From Halomonas jincaotanensis (GTDB lineage Bacteria; Pseudomonadota; Gammaproteobacteria; Pseudomonadales; Halomonadaceae): DNA of 64,000 bases. This document shows, piece after piece, positions 55,600-64,000 of this stretch; the first letter of the stretch is position 1, and each line of letters opens with the position of its first letter. Below the pieces are notes generated by a model, which did not search any database, was not told the origin of the DNA, and was given only the letters and a program-made list of their open reading frames with translations. The DNA lies in the NCBI RefSeq assembly GCF_018448785.1, contig NZ_JAHCLU010000015.1:48983-112982 (forward strand), in the 5' to 3' direction. The position numbers and the translations under genes were made by a program.

Positions 55600-58500
55600 A
55601 TGTCTGACTACTCTGAGGATGCCTTGGTCGAGCGGCCCGCTATCGAGCTGTTCGCTGACTTGGGCTGGTACACCACCAATCTATACGGAGAGTGGTCGGG
55701 AACGGTATCGAGCGAGGGGCGGCAGACCCAACAGGATGTGGTGTTGGTACCTAGGCTGCGGGAAGCCCTCAAGAAGCTCAACCCCGAATTACCCGCTGAT
55801 GCCCTGGAGAAGGCTATCGAAGAGCTGACCCACGACCGCTCCAAGCTGCTGGCGGTGAACGCCAACCTGGAGGTCTACCGGCTCCTCAAGGATGGGGTGA
55901 AGGTAGAGGTATTCGAGGAGGATGGTGGCACCGCTATCGAGACGGTGCGGGTGATCGACTGGAGCCAGCCCGAGGAGAACGACTTCCTGCTGGCTTCGCA
56001 GTTCTGGATTCGGGGTGAGCTGCATACCCGGCGCACCGATCTGGTCGGCTTCGTCAATGGCTTGCCGCTGCTGTTCGTGGAGCTGAAGGCCAGCCACAAG
56101 ACCCTCAAGTCCGCCTATGACGGTAACTTGAGAGACTACCGCTCGGTGATCCCCCAGCTGTTCACTTATAACGCCGTGGTGATGCTCTCCAATGGCTCCG
56201 AGACCCTGGTGGGCAGCACCTTCTCCCCCTGGGAGCACCTCTTCGAGTGGAAGCGGATCAACGACGAGGGAGAGAAGGGCGTGGTGTCTCTGGAGACCGC
56301 CATCCGGGGTATCGCTGAACCTGAACGACTGCTGGACATCGTTGAGAACTTTACGGTGTTCGAGGAAGCAGCAGGTGGCACCCTCAAGAAGATCGCTAAG
56401 AACCACCAGTACCTCGGGGTAAACAAGGCCATCGAAGAGCTACTTCGAATAAAGGATCGCCCTACCGGTGAGGCCGGTCGGCTGGGGGTCTTCTGGCATA
56501 CCCAGGGCTCGGGCAAGTCGCTCTCCATGGTGTTCTTCACCCAGAAGATCCACCGCACCATCCCCGGCAACTGGTCGTTCGTGATCGTCACCGACCGCAA
56601 CGAGCTGGATGAACAGATCTACAAGACCTTCGCCGCCACGGGCGCGGTCAACGAGGCGGAGGCCCATGCCGAGAGCGGTGCCCACCTCAAGCAGCTGCTC
56701 AGCGAGGATCACCGCTACGTCTTCACGCTGATCCAGAAGTTCGGCACCAAGCAGGGCGAGACCTACCCCAAGCTCTCCGACCGGCAGGACATCATCGTCA
56801 TCACCGACGAGGCCCACCGCTCCCAGTACGACACTCTGGCGATGAACATGCGCACGGCCCTGCCCCATGCCGCCTTCCTGGGCTTCACCGGGACGCCGCT
56901 GATGGCCGGTGAGGAGAAGACCAAGGAAGTGTTCGGGGACTACATCTCGGTCTACGACTTCGGTCAATCCATCGCTGATGGGGCCACGGTGCCGCTCTAC
57001 TACGAGAACCGGATCCCCGAGCTACAGCTGATCAACGACAACCTGAACGATGACCTGACCCGGCTACTGGAGGATGCCGAACTGGACGAGGATCAGGAAC
57101 GCAAGGTCGAGCGAGTGTTCGCCCGTGAGTACCACCTGATCACCCGTGATGACCGTCTGGAGGCCATCGCCGAGGATCTGGTTCAGCACTTCGTCGGCAG
57201 GGGTCATCAGGGCAAGGCGATGATGGTCTGCATCGACAAAGCCACCGCCGTGAAGATGTACGACAAGGTACAGGCCTACTGGAGGGCCTACCTAGCCCGT
57301 CTCCAGGCTGAGCTTCCATCTGCCCCTGAGGAGCAGCGGGAGGCACTGAAGCACAAGATCGAAGTGTTGGGGAAGGCCGACATGGCGGTGGTGGTCTCCC
57401 AAGGCCAAAACGAAGTGAAGGATCTGGCGGACAAGGGTCTCGACATCATTCCTCACCGTAAGCGCATGGTGGAGGAAGACCTCGACGAGAAGTTCAAGGA
57501 TGCCAGCGACCCGCTGCGGCTGGTGTTCGTTTGCGCCATGTGGATCACCGGCTTCGATGTGCCCTCGTGCTCGACCATCTACCTCGACAAGCCAATGAAG
57601 AATCACACCCTGATGCAGACCATTGCCAGGGCCAACCGCAAGTATCCCGGCAAGGAAGCGGGGATGATCGTCGACTACGCCGGGGTGTTCAGGAAGTTGC
57701 AGGAGGCGCTCGCCATCTATGGGGGTGCCCCATCCAAGGTAGGCGAATCACCGGCAGGATACGGGGACCAGCCACCCCAAGACGGCAGCAGCCCGATCCA
57801 GCAGAAGGCGGAGCTGGTGGAGTACCTCAAGCACCTGATTGCCAAGGCGATCACCTTCCTGATCGAGAAGCAGGTAGACCCCGAGGCGATTAAGTCGGCA
57901 GGAGGCTTCGACAAGGTAGCCCTGCTGGACGACGCCGTCGAGAGGCTGCTGGAGAGCGAGGAGACCAAGAAAGCCTTCCTGAACCTCGCCAGGGCCACCT
58001 CCCGAGTCTATCGCACCATCCTCCCCGACCCCTCCGCCAATGAGTTGGCACCCGATGCAGTGCTGCTCTCGGTGCTGGCCCAGAAGATCAAGGCGCTAGA
58101 GCCTGAAGTGAACATTTCCCAAGTGATGAAGGACGTGGACGACCTGCTAGATCAGTCGGTCGCTCCGGTGCCGTATGTCATTGAGGAATCGGACGAGGAG
58201 AAGCTCTTCGACCTCAGCCAGATCGACTTCGAGAAGCTCAAGGAGAAGTTCGACAAGGGTAAAAAGCGCACCGAGTCGGAGAAGCTGCGAGCACTACTGA
58301 ACCAGAAGCTGGAGAGCATGGTAGCCAAGAACCCCAGCCGAACGGACTTCATGGAGAAACTCCAGGTGCTAATCGAGAAGTACAACTCCGGCAGCGTGAA
58401 CATCGAAGCGCTCTTCCAGCAGTTGATGGCGTTTGCCGAGGAGCTGCAAGAAGAAGATCAGCGGGCGATCCGCGAGGGGCTCACTGAGGAAGAGCTAGCG

Positions 58501-58803
58501 CTGTTCGACATCATCACCAAGCCAGCGCCAGAGATGACCGACAAGGAGGTGGCCCAAGTGAAGGCCATGTGTCGGGAGCTGCTGGAGACCCTCAAGAAGG
58601 AGAAACTAGTGCTGGATTGGCGGAAGAAGGCCCAAGCCAAGGGCGATGTCCGCCGCACCCTGGAGATCGTCTTTGACCGAGGATTGCCGGAGAGCTTCGA
58701 TGAGCCTCTCTACAACGAGAAGTGTGGGGCGGCCTTCCACCATCTGATGACCAGCTACTACGGTGGTGGGCAGAGCGTTTACTCTGCTACGGCAAGATCC
58801 TAA
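55600..58803 (+). CDS. hsdR: Type I restriction endonuclease/translocase subunit
   Basis: A 1067-residue HsdR. N-terminal PD-(D/E)xK nuclease (DLVGFVNGLPLLFVELKA), then an SF2 motor with Walker A FWHTQGSGKSLS, DEAHRSQ (motif II), FTGTPL (motif III) and TIARANRKYPGKE (motif VI), and a helical C-terminus. All key residues are present, so restriction activity is expected with the hsdM/hsdS above. MSDYSEDALVE at 55600 matches the usual start; 55573 (ATG overlapping the darG stop) is an alternative adding nine residues. Confidence 0.93.
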   Translation: MSDYSEDALVERPAIELFADLGWYTTNLYGEWSGTVSSEGRQTQQDVVLVPRLREALKKLNPELPADALEKAIEELTHDRSKLLAVNANLEVYRLLKDGVKVEVFEEDGGTAIETVRVIDWSQPEENDFLLASQFWIRGELHTRRTDLVGFVNGLPLLFVELKASHKTLKSAYDGNLRDYRSVIPQLFTYNAVVMLSNGSETLVGSTFSPWEHLFEWKRINDEGEKGVVSLETAIRGIAEPERLLDIVENFTVFEEAAGGTLKKIAKNHQYLGVNKAIEELLRIKDRPTGEAGRLGVFWHTQGSGKSLSMVFFTQKIHRTIPGNWSFVIVTDRNELDEQIYKTFAATGAVNEAEAHAESGAHLKQLLSEDHRYVFTLIQKFGTKQGETYPKLSDRQDIIVITDEAHRSQYDTLAMNMRTALPHAAFLGFTGTPLMAGEEKTKEVFGDYISVYDFGQSIADGATVPLYYENRIPELQLINDNLNDDLTRLLEDAELDEDQERKVERVFAREYHLITRDDRLEAIAEDLVQHFVGRGHQGKAMMVCIDKATAVKMYDKVQAYWRAYLARLQAELPSAPEEQREALKHKIEVLGKADMAVVVSQGQNEVKDLADKGLDIIPHRKRMVEEDLDEKFKDASDPLRLVFVCAMWITGFDVPSCSTIYLDKPMKNHTLMQTIARANRKYPGKEAGMIVDYAGVFRKLQEALAIYGGAPSKVGESPAGYGDQPPQDGSSPIQQKAELVEYLKHLIAKAITFLIEKQVDPEAIKSAGGFDKVALLDDAVERLLESEETKKAFLNLARATSRVYRTILPDPSANELAPDAVLLSVLAQKIKALEPEVNISQVMKDVDDLLDQSVAPVPYVIEESDEEKLFDLSQIDFEKLKEKFDKGKKRTESEKLRALLNQKLESMVAKNPSRTDFMEKLQVLIEKYNSGSVNIEALFQQLMAFAEELQEEDQRAIREGLTEEELALFDIITKPAPEMTDKEVAQVKAMCRELLETLKKEKLVLDWRKKAQAKGDVRRTLEIVFDRGLPESFDEPLYNEKCGAAFHHLMTSYYGGGQSVYSATARS

Positions 58804-58826
58804 AAACCCACCAGGGTAAATATTAT

Positions 58827-58910
58827 ATGACTACCAAAGGGCTTTTAATCGGTACGGCTTCTGCTATCTTCGCCGTCTCAGCTGGTCAAGCCATAGCCGA
58901 TGACCGATGA
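58827..58910 (+). CDS. Tiny ORF with signal-peptide-like sequence
   Basis: A 27-codon ORF (hydrophobic core LLIGTASAIFAVSAGQAIA) right after hsdR. It overlaps a second 35-codon ORF by four bases. No ribosome site and no recognised relatives; it may be the 5' piece of a lost secreted protein or chance. Recorded because the two overlap in the manner of coupled genes. Confidence 0.2.
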   Translation: MTTKGLLIGTASAIFAVSAGQAIADDR

Positions 58911-59014
58911 AGGTAATTGATCCAATCGGTGACTATCAAATTATGATTGTCCATGATGAGCACTGGCTCGACAGGGAGGCTGAGCGTCACGGCCATGGAG
59001 CTATACTTTACTAG
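58907..59014 (+). CDS. Tiny ORF following the signal-like ORF
   Basis: A 35-codon ORF starting in the stop of the preceding tiny ORF (ATGA). It has DYQIMIVHDEHWLDREAERH, acidic and His-rich, without a recognised domain. If joined to the previous one by a frameshift it would make a small secreted protein of about 60 residues. Low confidence. Confidence 0.2.
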   Translation: MKVIDPIGDYQIMIVHDEHWLDREAERHGHGAILY

Positions 59015-59081
59015 CTACTTTGTTGGCTGAGTGAGATCGAAAAGTTGGCCCCGGTCTCACCTTGCGATACCATGTTTTGAG

Positions 59082-60134
59082 TTACCCTATATTCGGCCCA
59101 TCTATCGAACCCTTATTAATATTTTCGTTATTAGTTTTTAAGTTAAAATTTAACTCTTCTATATTTTGTTTGTTTTTTTCGTAGTTATCATTCACTTCTG
59201 CTAAACATTTTATATGTATAGAAGGTGGAGTAAAGCTATTATTTCCCGATACTGCGTCACCATAGCTGCTTATGCTTGATGTGTTTTTGTGCCCCAATAT
59301 GGCAGCTATTTTTTTTCTTGATTCTGGTGTTTTAACTGTGAGTGACTTTTTTAAGTCGCTCCCATACTGGTATCTTAAAGAATATAAACAAAAGTGCTTT
59401 TTGGCGTTGGGGTATAGTCTTCTTGAGGTTCTGCTTATTCTCATCTGCGCAGCCTTTATTCTTTTGTCGTCGATGCCTTGTATGGATAGAAGAGCATACT
59501 CTAAACTTTTGTTATAATTTATTTTAAGCAATCTATCAATACCTCGTTTGTTTTTTTCATTTCTTTTTCCAGCTAGCGTTTTTTTTGCGCCCTGTATATA
59601 GACAATTATGCTTTCAGCGTTAATTTTCAATATTTTAATACCTTTAGCTTCTGACGGCCTTATCCCAAGGTTTTTGCAAATTATTATTAGAGAGCTAGCA
59701 TCGATATCTTTTTTGTTTATTCTGTCTCTTAAGACTGTGTGGTATGTGTTTTCGTCCATTTTTTGCATCCTTCTTTTTGTATTTGTATTTTTTGCCCTGC
59801 TTTTTATTGGGGCAGGATTTTTTACATTTTTCATATTTTTCGCATGTTCGCTCAATTTCGAGGCTTTAAAAGCGACTTCGAGACTTCTTCTTAGCTTTCT
59901 CCAGGTGCTTGAGCTTTTGCTATAAGCAGTAATTTTTAAGTAATTTAATATAAGCTCATGATTTTCATCCAAATGCTGCTTCATTGCTTTATTGCTTTTA
60001 ATATCGCTAAGATCGTTTTCGGTTACAAATTTTATAAAAGCCTTCGCTTCATTTAAGTATGAATAGTAGGTTTTTTCTTCAAAAACATCCCGCGAATAAT
60101 CTCTTGTGTACCTTTTATAGGTTTTAAATAACAT
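59082..60134 (-). CDS. AT-rich tyrosine recombinase-like protein
   Basis: A 350-residue lysine- and asparagine-rich protein. Its layout is a phage-integrase core: Arg in NLGIRPSEAKG, YSLR (place of HxxR) in CLYSLRYQYGSDL, LGHKNTSSISSYG with a His and the likely nucleophile Tyr. Both N-terminal SAM-like (YYSYLNEAKAFIKFVTEND) and catalytic parts are present. Base composition is strikingly AT-rich compared with the rest, so it came from another donor. AAAGG precedes the ATG at 60134. It reads against the hsd operon; possibly the recombinase of a nested element. Confidence 0.75.
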   Translation of the reverse strand: MLFKTYKRYTRDYSRDVFEEKTYYSYLNEAKAFIKFVTENDLSDIKSNKAMKQHLDENHELILNYLKITAYSKSSSTWRKLRRSLEVAFKASKLSEHAKNMKNVKNPAPIKSRAKNTNTKRRMQKMDENTYHTVLRDRINKKDIDASSLIIICKNLGIRPSEAKGIKILKINAESIIVYIQGAKKTLAGKRNEKNKRGIDRLLKINYNKSLEYALLSIQGIDDKRIKAAQMRISRTSRRLYPNAKKHFCLYSLRYQYGSDLKKSLTVKTPESRKKIAAILGHKNTSSISSYGDAVSGNNSFTPPSIHIKCLAEVNDNYEKNKQNIEELNFNLKTNNENINKGSIDGPNIG

Positions 60135-60260
60135 GCTTTGCCTTTATCATATTACCAGTATATACTATTATATCTAGCATATAAATAGTTTTACATATAA
60201 ATTTGTAATAGTGCTTGTGTAGGGGCGGTTTCGTAAATCTTGGTCGCCTGGGCTCCCTAG

Positions 60261-60408
60261 ATTTACTCATTGCTCGTCGCGGTTTTTATTGACACAGTCT
60301 CGACTCGTTTTACTCGCTCTCCTGAGTAAATAAAAACCACTAGAGCCATACCCGCCCACATACTCCCACGCTGTTGTTCGTTTCACTCTCAAAAGTGTGG
60401 AAGTATGT
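60261..60408. repeat. Nested inverted repeats beside the AT-rich recombinase
   Basis: Three perfect or near-perfect arm pairs crowd 150 bases: ATTTACTCA 60261-60269 with TGAGTAAAT 60323-60331; GGTTTTTATT 60281-60290 with AATAAAAACC 60329-60338; and ACATACTCCCAC 60358-60369 with GTGGAAGTATGT 60397-60408 (one mismatch). The first two right arms overlap, so the folds compete. Candidates are recombination sites for the neighbouring recombinase or a structured RNA. The rest of the 319-base gap from 60135 shows no gene. Confidence 0.5.
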
Positions 60409-60453
60409 TGATTAGGAGAGTGATTCTTTTTCAATAATTATAACGGAGAAATT

Positions 60454-60807
60454 ATGGTGATTCTTAATAGAAAAATTTCAGATGAATTAGCAGAGTCGGT
60501 ATCTAAGCTATATAAGCTTGAGCAGGCTTGTGCTGTACTAGATGAAGCTAAGATTAAATATGAGCCAGCTTTAGATATTTGTTTTGACTTGATGAGTTTG
60601 GCGGCCAATGGAGGTCGCATGGAGAGGAAAATGCTTGATCTTTCGATCAGGGATGCAGCAAGAAGAATCAGAGAAAGTATTTCTTGGATACCAACTCAGG
60701 CTGATATTATGCAGGATTATAAGAAAACGCCTTCTGGCTCATTAAAACTGTGCAGTTACATCTACAAGGCAGTGAAGCCTTTTGCGGAGAAAGAATTTGA
60801 AGGGTGA
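60454..60807 (+). CDS. Hypothetical protein next to the AT-rich recombinase
   Basis: A 117-residue, mostly helical, soluble protein (ELAESVSKLYKLEQACAVLD; MERKMLDLSIRDAARRIRES) with ACGGAGA before the ATG at the right spacing. No domain recognised. It is AT-rich like the recombinase gene and divergent from it, so both may have arrived together. Confidence 0.6.
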   Translation: MVILNRKISDELAESVSKLYKLEQACAVLDEAKIKYEPALDICFDLMSLAANGGRMERKMLDLSIRDAARRIRESISWIPTQADIMQDYKKTPSGSLKLCSYIYKAVKPFAEKEFEG

Positions 60808-60920
60808 AATAAAGCTGTCTGCCACTCGTAAGCCGTTTACCCTAAGTGTGGCTACTAGAGATGATAAAACCCTGTAATGCGCTATACTGCTGTATGTAAA
60901 GGCAGTAAAGTGAATCTGCG

Positions 60921-61226
60921 ATGGACAAGATATCTCGCCAGCCAAAGCTATCCCGCGTCCCTGCTCCAGTGGGCGAGATACAGGTCAATGAATGGTGGAA
61001 TCCTATGTGTTGGAATTTTCCGGCGCTCTCACCGATTGCCAATGCCGGTAACGAGACAGGGATCATGGAAAGGGCAGGTACAGGTGGAGGCCCTTTCCAC
61101 ATCTCTGGAAAAATAAGTGGTCTTCCCATCCTTTCTGTAGGGCCTGTGAAGCGCGAATGCATTGGAAAGAAAATAACTCCAGTTGTACTTAAATTGCACT
61201 GTACTCAACGCTCGCTTTTGCCCTAA
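60921..61226 (+). CDS. Doubtful ORF upstream of the SEC-C gene
   Basis: A 101-codon ORF (VPAPVGEIQVNEWWNPMCWN) without domain similarity or a ribosome site; an equally long ORF lies opposite. The 467 bases between the 117-residue gene and the SEC-C gene may be mainly regulatory. Kept only as a possibility. Confidence 0.2.
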   Translation: MDKISRQPKLSRVPAPVGEIQVNEWWNPMCWNFPALSPIANAGNETGIMERAGTGGGPFHISGKISGLPILSVGPVKRECIGKKITPVVLKLHCTQRSLLP

Positions 61227-61274
61227 GCCATTGAGCACACAGTCCCCAAAAATCGCAGTCATTAAGGAAAAATC

Positions 61275-63608
61275 ATGACGCCTGAAACGATCAAAAAAAA
61301 ACGAAAGGAAGAAGTCGCCACTCTGTTGAAAGCGATGGAGTCGACTGCCTCAACTATGCGGGCTTTAATAGTTAGCATGCCACCCCATGACCTAATTGCA
61401 TACATATATGCACTGCGCGTGATGAAAATAACATTGGGTGGCAGTGCAACTTTGGTAGATAGTGATGATAATACGACCAATGAAATCCAGTTTCTACTGG
61501 AGTACGTGCATGCCGTCCTTGCATCAGACGCAGCTCCCGACGAAGTTGAATTCGATGAAGCGCAATGCGTCGAATTGTTAGAGCTTAGCCGTAAACTCCA
61601 ACAGCAAGCTATGTGTTTCGCGATGGCCTCATCTGCTGATACAGGAAACGAGGACTTTGGCCCTGATACGGCTGATATAGAGTTTTACGTAAAATCGACG
61701 TGGGTTATGCTCCGGGGAAACCGCCATCAAGTCTTAGAAGGTGAATTTTACAGCTACGTGCTTGCGCCACACGATGATGTCCTGAAAGAGGTTTATGGTA
61801 CTGGAGCAACTGAGATTTCGGAAGGCTTCCAAGATATGGCCAACGCTACCCGTTCGGGGCAGGCGAACGCCATGGAAGAAATGATAAAGCAGTTCGAAGC
61901 TGTACAGGCTTTCGCTGCGAAGCAAAAAAAACCTCTTGAAGATGTTATACAGACATGGTCTGAGGAACATGCTGGTAAATTAGAAGCCGCTAGGCTGGCC
62001 TCGGACGATATGCTCAGAGGAGGTATCGCCAATGTCAGTCGTCACACAAACTTACCAGCGGCCCTATTAGCGGATTTGGCTTATCAACGCGGTGAAGAGT
62101 CTGAGTTTTTCGCTGAAGGCATCTTCTCAGGAACCCCCTACAGGACACTACCTGCGCGCAAAAAGCCGTTAATAAAGCTTGGTTCGGATTACTACGCTGT
62201 TGATCCCTGTTTCACCCGCGATGCAGGGTATCGCGCACTTCTTTTCAATCTTTTGAAGCGAAAACCGGGCTACAAGAAATCTTTCGAAAATCGTCAGAAG
62301 GTAATGAGCGAAGGGGCATTTTCAGACATACTTACCGAGCAGCTGCCTGGAGCGACAGTCTACAAGGAGATATATTACAAGGATCCCACGACGAGACAGT
62401 GGTCCGAAAATGACACGCTTATCCTAATCGATGATGTGCTCTACCTCGTCGAAGCTAAAGCGGGTGCGGCAGCAACTATTGCTTCCCCTGCACTCGATTT
62501 TAAACGACACGCCCAGTCCGTACAAGACTTAGTTCTTAAGGCTTACAGGCAATGCGAGCGCTTTTTTGATTACCTAAATTCTGCGGACGAGGTGCCACTT
62601 TATAATCTAGTGAATGGCGATTATCAAGAGTGTGGCCGTGTTCGTCGCTCGGATTATCGTGTGATGGTGCCCATAGGACTCACGGTTGAGTCATTCTCGC
62701 CCTTTTCGACTTTTTGCAAGGACTTGGCTCAGATCGAGCCACTTCTCGGGAAATATGGCTTCGTATCAATGTCGATTGATGACCTGTTCGTCCTCAAGCG
62801 TATTCTGCCTACACCAGGGATGTTCGCCCACTACATGGAAGTGCGGCAGGCTGTTGCTGGAATGAGGCGCGCTCATCTTTATGATGAATTCGATCACCTA
62901 GGCGCGTACATAACCAAGAACCGTTTTGATAATGACATTGCTGACCAATTGCGCGACGGAGAAGCCGATTTAGTGGTGTGGCATGGAATGAGCGATGTGG
63001 TGGACAGGAGCTTCGGGGGTGAGAATTGGGAGAACAACCCAATGCCGACTCAGGATTTCCCGAATGAGTTGTTGAAGCTGCTTGGATCGCTCGACACTAC
63101 TCGTGCGCCGGGTTGGCTTTCAGCCGAGAGTCTTATCCGCAACTATGGAGAGCAAGCACGTAAGGATCTTGCCAAGGTCCTTTCGGATTTGGGCGAAACA
63201 ATAGAGCAGAAACTCGTACGTTACTTCGCATTTGCTGGCGATGGTCAACTACTATTTGTCTGGATGCAAAGCTCGGAGTATGCTGTTGATTGGCAAAGGA
63301 TTAATGATAAGGCAAGTGCATCTGCTCTTTGTGCTAAGTCTTCCGACGCTGTTGGTGTGCTAATTCACGTCGGCCCAGGAAAGCTCTATAACAAGGCGCA
63401 ACACTTTAAAATTTATGTTCCTTCTGAGCGGACTAAGAAGAATGCGCATATTTTTGACGATGCTAGAGGAATGAACCAGAAAATAAGAAAAGTAAATCCT
63501 TCGCGTGGGGTAGATGCGTTGATGCCTAGGCGTACAAAAAAAATTAGTCGTAATGAGCCGTGCTATTGTGGAAGTGGTATGAAGTACAAAAAGTGTCATG
63601 GTCGATAA
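61275..63608 (+). CDS. PD-(D/E)xK-like nuclease candidate with SEC-C zinc tail
   Basis: A 777-residue protein. The N-terminal third is helical (to about 250). Residues 340-400 look like a restriction-endonuclease-fold core: Glu346 in SEGAFSDILTEQL, Asp380 in NDTLILIDD, and Glu393-Ala-Lys395 in LYLVEAKAG, i.e. an E...D...ExK pattern. The C-terminus is a SEC-C zinc motif (NEPCYCGSGMKYKKCHGR; Cys763, Cys765, Cys774, His775). Overall family not recognised. It stands alone after the RM and retron systems with intermediate GC. A defence nuclease is plausible but inferred; SEC-C alone occurs in many unrelated proteins. Confidence 0.8.
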   Translation: MTPETIKKKRKEEVATLLKAMESTASTMRALIVSMPPHDLIAYIYALRVMKITLGGSATLVDSDDNTTNEIQFLLEYVHAVLASDAAPDEVEFDEAQCVELLELSRKLQQQAMCFAMASSADTGNEDFGPDTADIEFYVKSTWVMLRGNRHQVLEGEFYSYVLAPHDDVLKEVYGTGATEISEGFQDMANATRSGQANAMEEMIKQFEAVQAFAAKQKKPLEDVIQTWSEEHAGKLEAARLASDDMLRGGIANVSRHTNLPAALLADLAYQRGEESEFFAEGIFSGTPYRTLPARKKPLIKLGSDYYAVDPCFTRDAGYRALLFNLLKRKPGYKKSFENRQKVMSEGAFSDILTEQLPGATVYKEIYYKDPTTRQWSENDTLILIDDVLYLVEAKAGAAATIASPALDFKRHAQSVQDLVLKAYRQCERFFDYLNSADEVPLYNLVNGDYQECGRVRRSDYRVMVPIGLTVESFSPFSTFCKDLAQIEPLLGKYGFVSMSIDDLFVLKRILPTPGMFAHYMEVRQAVAGMRRAHLYDEFDHLGAYITKNRFDNDIADQLRDGEADLVVWHGMSDVVDRSFGGENWENNPMPTQDFPNELLKLLGSLDTTRAPGWLSAESLIRNYGEQARKDLAKVLSDLGETIEQKLVRYFAFAGDGQLLFVWMQSSEYAVDWQRINDKASASALCAKSSDAVGVLIHVGPGKLYNKAQHFKIYVPSERTKKNAHIFDDARGMNQKIRKVNPSRGVDALMPRRTKKISRNEPCYCGSGMKYKKCHGR

Positions 63609-64000
63609 AGAAAGAAAAACCCAATTGGGGAAGAGTGAAAATCTTCCCCTTGCCGGAATGATTTGGGAAATATGCTCTTGGAAGCAGCAAGCAGAAAATT
63701 GATCGAAGTGCTGTATAAACAAGCAAACAGCCCCACCCTAGGCATGTCTCGTTCACAGCGGGTGGCATCGGCTAGTTCCTTCGCTCGGCGTTTTGAGCCT
63801 CTAGAGCCTCGATGCGGCTTTTGAAATTCCTCGTATAATGGGCTAGCCCCGCCTCGTCGATAATGACTTTTTTGGCTTGTCGGAGCCTCTACCGCCTGCT
63901 CCAGCCGCGCCGTTCCCGACTCCTGTCAACGCCAATGAAGGCTGTCCGGATTTCATCACTTTAGATTGTCCGTTTTTTATCAGTGCTCTTTCATCGGAAC
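63609..64000. other. Right-edge stretch without an intact gene
   Basis: An imperfect complementary pair (AATTGGGGAAGAGTGAAAAT at 63625 and ATCTTCCCCTTG... at 63641) follows the SEC-C gene and may end its transcript. The rest holds a decayed leftward coding remnant (given separately) and, near 63936-63975, two copies of TGTCCG about 28 bases apart, which could be the edge of a mobile element that continues beyond the window. Confidence 0.3.
63772..63883 (-). pseudogene. Remnant of a leftward coding sequence
   Basis: Read leftward, KKVIIDEAGLAHYTRNFKSR followed by IEALEAQNAERRN and a stop has strong coding character. A different frame just before it reads RLEQAVEAPTSQ, suggesting a frameshift at the A-run near 63868-63874. 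The gene family is not recognised; probably a piece of a mobile-element gene. Confidence 0.35.

Noticed and set aside
60842..61162. 106-codon leftward ORF upstream of the SEC-C gene
   Set aside because: No start signals or similarity; overlaps another doubtful ORF on the other strand.

Overview
The window looks like a chromosome segment of a moderately halophilic gammaproteobacterium of the Halomonadaceae (Halomonas-like). The grounds are high GC with strong GC3 bias, two BCCT-family betaine carriers, a ProXWV-type betaine importer, and a complete aerobic glycine-betaine/sarcosine demethylation pathway of the Pseudomonas/Halomonas type. Assignment comes from recognising protein families by eye; no database search was run.

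Region 1 (1-20.8 kb) is one metabolic unit for turning glycine betaine into glycine and disposing of the methyl carbons. It holds the end of an ETF beta subunit, a BCCT carrier, glutathione-independent formaldehyde dehydrogenase (fdhA), a two-subunit NAD-linked formate dehydrogenase (NuoE/F-like fused beta and Mo-bisPGD alpha), and a split methylenetetrahydrofolate reductase pair. These are followed by the betaine monooxygenase genes gbcA and gbcB (divergent), glyA, soxBDAG and purU. Demethylation releases formaldehyde or methylene-THF; FdhA, PurU and formate dehydrogenase drain these to CO2 and NADH, while GlyA joins glycine and methylene-THF into serine.

Region 2 (20.8-42.9 kb) is mixed chromosomal backbone: a GMC oxidoreductase with a tiny Tat partner, an EamA exporter, wrecked TRAP-transporter genes, a DUF4168 protein, a cNMP/CBS/DUF294 protein with a DnaQ-like exonuclease, and a second BCCT carrier with a UspA protein. 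A PotABCD-type ABC operon, proXWV, a PQQ sugar dehydrogenase, an AEC permease, a broken TonB-dependent receptor and a PRC-barrel protein follow.

Region 3 (42.96 kb to the right edge) is an integrated element. It starts at a tRNA-Ile2(CAU) gene followed at once by a P4-type integrase, then an iteron-like repeat cluster, an AlpA-type regulator and a primase/DUF3987 helicase, which together resemble a P4-like satellite. Behind this core lies a run of probable anti-phage genes. First is a retron-type reverse transcriptase with an XRE regulator and a small ORF enclosed by an inverted repeat. Next is a type I restriction system with a DarTG-like module wedged between a duplicated 5' end of hsdR. 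Then come a second, very AT-rich tyrosine recombinase and a 777-residue protein joining a PD-(D/E)xK-like core to a SEC-C zinc tail. No second copy of the tRNA 3' end was seen, so the element probably runs past the window.

The most novel-looking items are the retron locus (49.2-50.9 kb), the hsd/darTG arrangement (51-58.8 kb), the SEC-C nuclease candidate (61.3-63.6 kb) and the heptamer array at 44.45-44.53 kb.
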